Below, one piece after another: positions 7,054 to 11,498 of a stretch of 11,498 nucleotides of DNA; the stretch's first letter is position 1; every line of letters begins with the position of its first letter. The stretch comes from Opitutia bacterium UBA4506 (GTDB lineage Bacteria > Verrucomicrobiota > Verrucomicrobiia > Opitutales > Puniceicoccaceae), in the NCBI GenBank assembly GCA_002388665.1, contig DGMY01000070.1, forward strand, positions 910 to 12,407, given 5' to 3'. The notes beneath the pieces are model-generated. The model had not been told where the DNA came from. It was given only the letters and a program-made list of their open reading frames with translations, and ran no database searches. A program made the translations under genes and the position numbers.

Positions 7054-7797
7054 TCAGCCGTTGCCTCCGCAACTGCGAGCTCCGTCAATGAGGTAGTTCG
7101 TTCCGCTGATAAACGCGGCGTCAGCGGAGCTGAGGTAAAGGATGAGCTTCGTCACTTCGTCGGGATCGGCGGCACGGCCCAATGGGGTCTTCATATTTGC
7201 CATCGCGGCCCGCGTCATCACTGGCCCCGGCGAGACGCAACAGGCTCGGATGCCGTGCGGTGCGCCAAAAAGTGCGAGCGACTTGGTCAGGCCAATCATG
7301 CCGCTTTTGGCCGCGCCGTAGACCACCGATCCCGCGCCACCTGTGACGCCGTCGACGGATCCCAGATTGATGATCACGCCGCTCTTCTGCTTCAGCATCA
7401 CTGGAAGGACTGCACGGCAGAAATAGATCGGCCCAGTGAAGTTCACCTCGATGCCCCAGTCGATTGCCTCAAGGGGCATCTCGTCGAAGCCGCCGGGGCA
7501 ATTGCAAACGCGGTGCGGGTTGCCACCAGCCACGTTGGCGAGAATATCGATTCGTCCGAAGCATTTGACTGCCAACGCTACTGTATTTTCGACTTCCGCA
7601 TAGGAGCGAATGTCGACCGCCACGGCGCATACATCGCCACCGTCTTGACGGATCGCTTCGGCAGCGGATTCGACGGCTTCGCCGTTCACGTCCGCGAGAA
7701 CGACCTTCGCGCCTTCGGCGGCATACTGCTGGGCGCTGAGCAGACCCATGCCCGAAGCAGCTCCGGTCACGATGACCACTTTATCTTCAAATCTCAT
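7054..7797 (-). CDS. SDR family NAD(P)-dependent oxidoreductase
   Basis: A 247-residue classical short-chain dehydrogenase/reductase, the standard length. The cofactor loop TGAASGMG is at 11-18 and Asp36 (VLADVN) indicates a preference for NAD(H) over NADP(H). NVAGG (88-92) is the NNAG-type structural motif, and the catalytic residues Asn119, Ser147, Tyr160 and Lys164 (YGAAK) are all present. SPGPVMTRAAM and the C-terminal FISGTNYLIDGA are also typical. The ATG at 7797 has a good Shine-Dalgarno, GGAAG 8 nt upstream, the best in the operon. It lies 38 bp after one Gfo/Idh gene and 25 bp before the MDR gene, so it is a central operon member. It probably oxidises or reduces a secondary alcohol of the pathway's sugar or cyclitol; this is inferred from context. 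Confidence 0.95.
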   Translation of the reverse strand: MRFEDKVVIVTGAASGMGLLSAQQYAAEGAKVVLADVNGEAVESAAEAIRQDGGDVCAVAVDIRSYAEVENTVALAVKCFGRIDILANVAGGNPHRVCNCPGGFDEMPLEAIDWGIEVNFTGPIYFCRAVLPVMLKQKSGVIINLGSVDGVTGGAGSVVYGAAKSGMIGLTKSLALFGAPHGIRACCVSPGPVMTRAAMANMKTPLGRAADPDEVTKLILYLSSADAAFISGTNYLIDGARSCGGNG

Positions 7798-7835
7798 CAG
7801 GGGTTCTTCCTTTGGAAACGGTAATAGAGAATAGC
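7798..7835 (-). promoter_or_regulatory. Ribosome binding site of the SDR gene
   Basis: On the minus strand this 38-bp gap reads AAAGGAAGAACCCCTG directly before the SDR ATG. The purine core GGAAG is 8 nt from the start codon. It is the clearest Shine-Dalgarno in the window and fixes the SDR start. Confidence 0.6.
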
Positions 7836-8837
7836 TTACACCTCATACCCACAGGCCTGCAGATGGCATCTTTGCACGAGCAGTTCATGAGCGTAGGAAT
7901 AAGGATTGTCGATTTCGCCACCCACGATCTTAGCGAACTCGAGCAGTTGGTCTTCGTAGCGATCCTTTAGCGTTGGCTGCTGAATCTCCTGCGCGCCAGC
8001 GTGGAACTCGCCGGTTGCTTCTCGCAAGTTGAGGAACACTCGCCCTCCGGCTTTATTGCCCTCCAGTTCCAGTGGCTGAACCGTGAGTGTGCCCCGGTCG
8101 CCACAAAGGACGAGGTTGCGTCGCTCGAAGCCGTTGACCTCGACTATGCTTGTCCGCAACGAAGCTGTGCAGCCGCCGGGGAAATTCATGACAGTGAAGC
8201 CATTGTCTAACAAGCCGTCATCGCGCGTGCAGGTGGAAAGCGGAATGACCCGCTCCGGCGCGCCCATTAGTGCGACTGCAATATCGATGAGGTGGCAAAG
8301 AAAGATATAAGCGGCCCCCCCTTGGAAAGTTTTCATTCGTTCACGAATCTTCTCGCCGTCGTAGCGACTCATCGCGGCATCGATGGTCGATAGGTTGCCA
8401 AGTAAGCCTTTTCGCACCGCTTGGATGCAGAATTCGATGGCAGGACTGCTCCGATACATATAGCCCATCTGGACCGCGAGTTGACGTTTTTGAGCCTCGT
8501 GGAGTAGTTCCGCAAAGGGAGCGAGGGACTCGCCCCCGGGCTTGTCCGCATGGATATGTTTTCCGGCCCGGATGCAGCGCAGCGCGACGTCCACAGTGTC
8601 GTGCTCCTCGACTTCCACGAGGACAGCGTCGAGGTCGGGCCTTGCCAGGAGTTCGTCGCTTCTCATCCAGGTAACGTCGCGGTAGGTTTGGCTATCCCGC
8701 GCCTCGGCTTTTCGTTCCGGGTCGTCTTCGGCTACGCCAACAATCTCAAAGACGTCCGGGTGCAGCTTTAGCGATCCGAACTTGTAGGCGTGCATGTGGC
8801 CTGTTCCAATCTGGCCGATTTTGATTTTTTCCATCAT
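7836..8837 (-). CDS. Gfo/Idh/MocA family oxidoreductase (second of the cluster, DKP variant)
   Basis: A 333-residue NAD(P)-dependent dehydrogenase of the glucose-fructose oxidoreductase/inositol dehydrogenase superfamily. The Rossmann loop GQIGTGHMH is at 8-16. The signature tripeptide is DKP (98-100) rather than the common EKP, keeping the catalytic Lys99. GYMYRS (125-130) and His182/Asp185 in CHLIDIAVALMG complete a plausible active site. There is no signal peptide, so it should act in the cytosol. The ATG at 8837 overlaps the upstream gene's TGA by 4 bp (ATGA), which implies coupled translation. A second ATG follows immediately. With the other two paralogues it may handle successive redox steps on one sugar-like substrate. 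The low resemblance among the three suggests different substrates or steps rather than recent duplication. Confidence 0.92.
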   Translation of the reverse strand: MMEKIKIGQIGTGHMHAYKFGSLKLHPDVFEIVGVAEDDPERKAEARDSQTYRDVTWMRSDELLARPDLDAVLVEVEEHDTVDVALRCIRAGKHIHADKPGGESLAPFAELLHEAQKRQLAVQMGYMYRSSPAIEFCIQAVRKGLLGNLSTIDAAMSRYDGEKIRERMKTFQGGAAYIFLCHLIDIAVALMGAPERVIPLSTCTRDDGLLDNGFTVMNFPGGCTASLRTSIVEVNGFERRNLVLCGDRGTLTVQPLELEGNKAGGRVFLNLREATGEFHAGAQEIQQPTLKDRYEDQLLEFAKIVGGEIDNPYSYAHELLVQRCHLQACGYEV

Positions 8838-9910
8838 CCGATCGAGTTGAATTGCGAGTTCTGTTTTTTTACGGTTTCGGTAATGCGGAAGACCTCCAAC
8901 GCGTCCTCATTTTTGACGGGGAAAGGAACGCCTTCGCGGATCGCAGCGTGCAGATGGCGGGCGAGTTCAACTTCAACGTGAGTCCACATGTTCGTATCCG
9001 GCTCGACCTTGCGGATCTCTTCGACCCATGGCAGTTCTTGGTCCGCCGCCCAATTTTCTCCCGGAACCGGCGATCCCGTATTGGACGCAGTGGCTTCGGG
9101 CCAGTGGAATTGCGGGGCCAGATATTTGAGCTGTATTTCGCTCTGCTCCTGTCCGTAAATCAATGTTCCTCTGTCTCCGTAGATCGTACAATGCGGCCCC
9201 GGAATCGCCACGGAATTGCTGATTTCCAACTCTGCCACTACATCGTTCTCACCCGTGAGTATGATGCGCACATGGTCGTCAGCGTCGCCCGGCGTGAGGA
9301 TGCTACGGAGATAACTCTCCACTTTGCTCACCGGCGCGCCGATCAATTGCAGGCTTTGGTCGAGTAGATGCGGTGCCCAGACGCTGAGCTGGCCGCCGCC
9401 GCAATCCAGCCGCATTTGCCAGTCGTTTCTTCGCGCGAACATGTGGTGCTTTCTCAGCTTTACCACTTGGATATTTCCCAACAATCCTTCCTCGATAATT
9501 GCGAGCGTGTTTTGAAAGGCCGGCTCGAACCGATGATTGTGGCCGAAATAGAGTTTTCCGGGGTAAATCTGGTCGAGACTTTGCAGAATCTTGAAATCTT
9601 CCGCCGTCACACCGATAGGTTTTTCCAACAGCACTGTCATTCCCGCGGCCAGTGCCTCTTCTGCGTTCCGGGCGTGGTCAAGCGAAGGGGTTGCGATAAT
9701 CGCCAGCTCAATCTCGGGATCTTCAAGGAAAGTCGTGAAACTTGTATATGGCGTTCCACCGAACTCACTCGCTGCGCTGTGTGCCCGTGGTGAATCGATA
9801 TCACAAAAGGCGACTGGTTGATATTGATCGCGATCCTTGGAGAAGAATTGGCAATGCTTTACGCCGATACGACCAAGGCCGCAGACGCCGAATTTAATGG
9901 GGTTTGTCAT
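8834..9910 (-). CDS. Gfo/Idh/MocA family oxidoreductase (first gene of the operon)
   Basis: A 358-residue dehydrogenase of the glucose-fructose oxidoreductase/inositol dehydrogenase superfamily, with the most canonical sequence of the three. The nucleotide loop GLGRIG is at 11-16, EKP at 96-98 (catalytic Lys97), NHRF at 125-128, and His181/Asp184 in WAPHLLDQSLQLIG. The frame is open to a TTG at 9991, but the extra 27 residues precede the conserved Rossmann strand and lie in the control region. The ATG at 9908-9910 (MTNPIKFGVCGLG) is the natural start. The Shine-Dalgarno is weak (CCGAG before the ATG). It is the promoter-proximal gene, divergent from the LacI-type regulator, and its TGA overlaps the next gene's ATG. 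It is predicted to be cytosolic with an unknown polyol or sugar substrate. Confidence 0.92.
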   Translation of the reverse strand: MTNPIKFGVCGLGRIGVKHCQFFSKDRDQYQPVAFCDIDSPRAHSAASEFGGTPYTSFTTFLEDPEIELAIIATPSLDHARNAEEALAAGMTVLLEKPIGVTAEDFKILQSLDQIYPGKLYFGHNHRFEPAFQNTLAIIEEGLLGNIQVVKLRKHHMFARRNDWQMRLDCGGGQLSVWAPHLLDQSLQLIGAPVSKVESYLRSILTPGDADDHVRIILTGENDVVAELEISNSVAIPGPHCTIYGDRGTLIYGQEQSEIQLKYLAPQFHWPEATASNTGSPVPGENWAADQELPWVEEIRKVEPDTNMWTHVEVELARHLHAAIREGVPFPVKNEDALEVFRITETVKKQNSQFNSIG

Positions 9911-10088
9911 GATTCTCGGTTTTTCAAAATGAAAAATATGGCTCCGAACTGGATGGCAAATTGTGAGCGACTGAGCTGAAACGGCAAGCAATTGAATGAA
10001 AGATTCTTGAAAACTTTAATGAAAGAAGTAATTAGTTTCAGTCTTTAACCAGTTTCGCTGAAAAGTGAGATCAAAGGTCCGACTTAAA
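9911..10088. promoter_or_regulatory. Divergent promoter/operator region of the oxidoreductase operon and lacI-type gene
   Basis: This 178-bp AT-rich gap separates the divergent genes and must hold both promoters. Candidate operator features are TTTCAG (10036-10041) with CTGAAA (10058-10063) as an inverted pair, the compact TTTC-GCT-GAAA at 10053-10063, and a further GCTGAAA at 9975-9981. AATGAAAGA occurs twice, at 9995-10003 and 10018-10026. TTGAAA (10007-10012) is a fair -35 box for the regulator, but the -10 is poor. For the operon, TTTGCC...TATTTT on the minus strand, 16 bp apart, is possible. No site has the classic LacI central-CG palindrome, so the exact operator is uncertain. Confidence 0.45.
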
Positions 10089-11054
10089 ATGACAGTAAGA
10101 GAAATTGCAGATTTAGCCGAAGTTTCCCCCGCAACGGTCTCGCGTGTGTTCAGCCACCATCCGAACATTAAACCGCAAGTGCGGGACCGTGTTCTCAAGA
10201 TTGCCAAAGAGCATAAATATCATCCACGACTCCCGTCCAAGCAGCGCAATGTAATCATTATGCTGCCGGAGAAGGAAATGTACCCGATTCGAAATTGCCT
10301 CGAGATGGTGATGCTCGCCTTAACTGTGACCTTGCCGAAGCGTGGGTTTCGGATCGAGGTCATCGCCGCCGATAACTTGGATCGCCTGGAGAGTATTCAG
10401 TTCTGCGGGGCGGTTGCCATCGGAGCCGAGCCGGAAATGTTTCAAGATTGGGGACGTCGCTTTACGTCGTCATTGGTGTTGATTGATCGCGATGTGCCGC
10501 CGAATGCAAAGAACGTTTTCTCCGTGCGTTCGGATGAACACCAAGGAATGAAGCTGGCAATCGACCACCTCTATGAGCGCGGGTGTCGTAAAATTGGCTG
10601 CATCATTCACGGTGAGAGTGGGAGTGGTAATACCGACGTCCGTCGAACGGCCGTGATCAACGCATGCAAAGCCAAAGATTTAGTGATTACAGATTCACTG
10701 CTGCAGTCTTGTGCCGATGACAGTCGCTATGTGGAAATCATCGGCAAGTTATTGAAGCAGGGAATCGACGGACTCTTTTGTCCGGGAGGTAATGCGGGTA
10801 TTGTGGCTGCCTATGGCTTGTCCTTGTTCAGTAAACACGTTCCGGATGAAGTGTCTCTCATCGCTTCCGAAAATAAGATGTTCTCACGTTTCGCCACCCC
10901 ATCGCAGACCACGATCACTCAGGATCATATTCAACTGGCCGAAACCGCAGTCGATATCATCGAAGCATTTCCCGACACATCGAAACATCCCAAAACTTCT
11001 GTTTTCGATTACAGTCTAATTGTCCGCGACAGCGTTGCACCGCTGCAGAGCTAA
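10089..11054 (+). CDS. LacI/GalR-family transcriptional regulator
   Basis: A 321-residue regulator. The N-terminal helix-turn-helix MTVREIADLAEVSPATVSRVF (1-21) is a textbook LacI DNA-binding motif, followed by the third helix (VRDRVLKIAKEHKYHPR). The hinge helix is short: after YHPR the protein goes directly to NVIIMLP, lacking the usual PNxxARxL. A periplasmic-binding-protein-like effector domain follows, with SVRSDEHQGMKLAIDHLYERG and PDEVSLIASENKMFSR. The last block has ASEN where family members usually have the effector-contacting GFDD. The frame also permits a GTG at 10065, but the ATG at 10089 has AAAGG upstream and matches family starts. Its divergent position implies control of the oxidoreductase operon, probably repression relieved by a sugar-like ligand, together with autoregulation. 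Confidence 0.9.
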   Translation: MTVREIADLAEVSPATVSRVFSHHPNIKPQVRDRVLKIAKEHKYHPRLPSKQRNVIIMLPEKEMYPIRNCLEMVMLALTVTLPKRGFRIEVIAADNLDRLESIQFCGAVAIGAEPEMFQDWGRRFTSSLVLIDRDVPPNAKNVFSVRSDEHQGMKLAIDHLYERGCRKIGCIIHGESGSGNTDVRRTAVINACKAKDLVITDSLLQSCADDSRYVEIIGKLLKQGIDGLFCPGGNAGIVAAYGLSLFSKHVPDEVSLIASENKMFSRFATPSQTTITQDHIQLAETAVDIIEAFPDTSKHPKTSVFDYSLIVRDSVAPLQS

Positions 11055-11161
11055 AGCGCTCAGGACGCATGAACGTTCTTTTTTCTGTTTAGAGGGCGAA
11101 GCGATTCACCCTGAACGTCTGGACATTGGACCCTGCGGTTGTCCATGTTTGGAGGAGGAGA
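11055..11161. other. Non-coding gap after the regulator, with weak terminator-like signals
   Basis: No gene is visible here. Just after the stop is GAACGTTC (11071-11078), followed by a T-run (11079-11084), a feeble terminator candidate because the palindrome has no loop. A 5-bp inverted repeat GGACA (11121-11125) / TGTCC (11140-11144) encloses an ACC/GGT pair. CATGTTTGGAGG (11144-11155) also occurs at 3764-3775, but a shared 12-mer is not surprising in a window of this size. Confidence 0.3.
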
Positions 11162-11299
11162 TTACGGGTAGGGAGTCGACTTGAGCCCGAGGGCCTCGGC
11201 GACTGCGGCACAATGAACCTGACCTCCCGAAATGTTCACTCCCGGAAGGAGGGCGGGATCGGCCTTCACGGCCCCTAAGGCGCAATCGGGGACACCCAT
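11162..11299 (-). pseudogene. ald: C-terminal fragment of alanine dehydrogenase
   Basis: A 45-codon minus-strand frame ends in TAA (11162-11164) and reads CALGAVKADPALLPGVNIS, then GGQVHCAAVAEALGLKSTP. This matches the end of alanine dehydrogenase, where GVN-x4-G-x-V-x-C-x-AVA and a final TP near the C-terminus are characteristic. The intact enzyme is about 370 residues and deaminates L-alanine to pyruvate with NAD. Here the catalytic and NAD-binding parts are gone. Homology begins at about 11284, immediately beside GGGGACACCCAT. The frame is open up to 11356 but the extra codons are unrelated. Identification is by motif recall without alignment. Confidence 0.7.
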
Positions 11300-11426
11300 T
11301 GGATTTTGGGAAAATAAGTTGACCGAAACTCTATTCCCAAAGGAGGGTGATTCTCTTTATTCCACTGACCCGCAGAGTTATTGGGAGGTGTTGGAGGTGC
11401 CAAACATACATGGGTGTCCCATTTTT
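11285..11426. repeat. About 140-bp element with inverted ends between two broken genes
   Basis: GGGACACCCAT (11289-11299) and its exact complement ATGGGTGTCCC (11410-11420) face each other near the two ends. An inner pair, TTTGGGAA (11305-11312) / TTCCCAAA (11334-11341), could form a hairpin. The left end abuts the alanine dehydrogenase scrap and the right end (with a run of seven T) abuts the IS110 fragment. A small non-autonomous mobile element or REP-pair is the natural guess. An 11-bp match alone is not decisive. Confidence 0.45.
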
Positions 11427-11498
11427 TTCCGACTTGTCGTTCTTGCGGTCGCTTTTGGAGATCGCGCGCACCTTGCGGGCGTTCGCAACAATCACCTT
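11427..11498 (-). mobile_element. IS110-family transposase fragment, truncated and cut by the window edge
   Basis: Read on the minus strand from the right edge, the frame gives KVIVANARKVRAISKSDRKNDKSE. This is the N-terminal DEDD-domain segment of IS110-family transposases, normally continuing NDxxDAxxLARLAR. Similarity stops at about 11427, just inside that motif. The same frame runs on to a stop at 11331-11333 through unrelated sequence (NGTPMYVWHLQH...). The rest of the catalytic domain and the C-terminal serine domain are absent on this side, so it is inactive. The N-terminus may lie beyond the window. Confidence 0.75.

Noticed and set aside
7029..7088. TTG-started N-terminal extension of the MDR gene
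   Set aside because: It would overlap the SDR gene by 35 bp and precedes the conserved family N-terminus, which starts at the ATG at 7028.
7012..7824. 270-codon open frame on the plus strand
   Set aside because: It is antisense to the SDR gene, which has all catalytic motifs and a Shine-Dalgarno.
9911..9991. TTG-started N-terminal extension of the first Gfo/Idh gene
   Set aside because: The added residues lie before the Rossmann strand and within the divergent promoter; the ATG at 9910 fits the family.
3764..11155. Shared 12-mer CATGTTTGGAGG at 3764 and 11144
   Set aside because: A few shared 12-mers are expected by chance in a window of this length, and the flanks do not extend the match.
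1..11498. CRISPR array, rRNA or tRNA genes
   Set aside because: No regularly spaced direct repeats and no recognisable RNA gene were seen on either strand.

Overview
The window (about 55% GC) looks like the chromosome of a PVC-superphylum bacterium, most plausibly a Verrucomicrobiota/Opitutae member. This is an inference. It rests on the cluster of cytosolic Gfo/Idh/MocA oxidoreductases, a RAYT-type transposase remnant of the kind common in that group, intergenic repeat-like sequence, and weak or absent Shine-Dalgarno signals at most starts.

Layout. Positions 1-730 hold no convincing gene but are rich in inverted repeats, including a perfect 23-bp hairpin with a GCAA loop (470-519). A class II Fic AMP-transferase-type gene (731-1915, +) follows. 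Its last codons run out of frame into the remnant of a REP-associated tyrosine transposase (about 1839-2027). Next come a SnoaL/NTF2-like gene (2061-2450, -), an aldo/keto reductase (2732-3718, -) and a PIG3-type quinone oxidoreductase (3816-4772, -).

The core is a tight minus-strand operon running from 9910 down to 4849: Gfo/Idh/MocA, Gfo/Idh/MocA, SDR, zinc-less MDR dehydrogenase, Gfo/Idh/MocA. Two of its junctions are 4-bp overlaps (ATGA and GTGA). It is transcribed divergently from a LacI-family regulator (10089-11054, +), with a 178-bp AT-rich control region between them. The quinone oxidoreductase and aldo/keto reductase genes lie 76 and 97 bp further on and may be part of the same transcript. 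The set is almost purely redox: five to seven NAD(P)-dependent enzymes with no transporter, kinase, aldolase or glycoside hydrolase in view. The likeliest reading is oxidation, epimerisation or reduction of a sugar, sugar acid or cyclitol under LacI-type control; the substrate cannot be told from the sequence.

Beyond the regulator (11055-11498) the DNA is a patchwork of broken genes: a C-terminal scrap of alanine dehydrogenase (-), a roughly 140-bp piece with inverted ends, and an IS110-family transposase fragment (-) running off the right edge. The 9-mer TGGGTGTCC sits at all three points where recognisable coding homology stops (2031, 11290 inverted, 11411), which suggests a shared repeat or insertion process.
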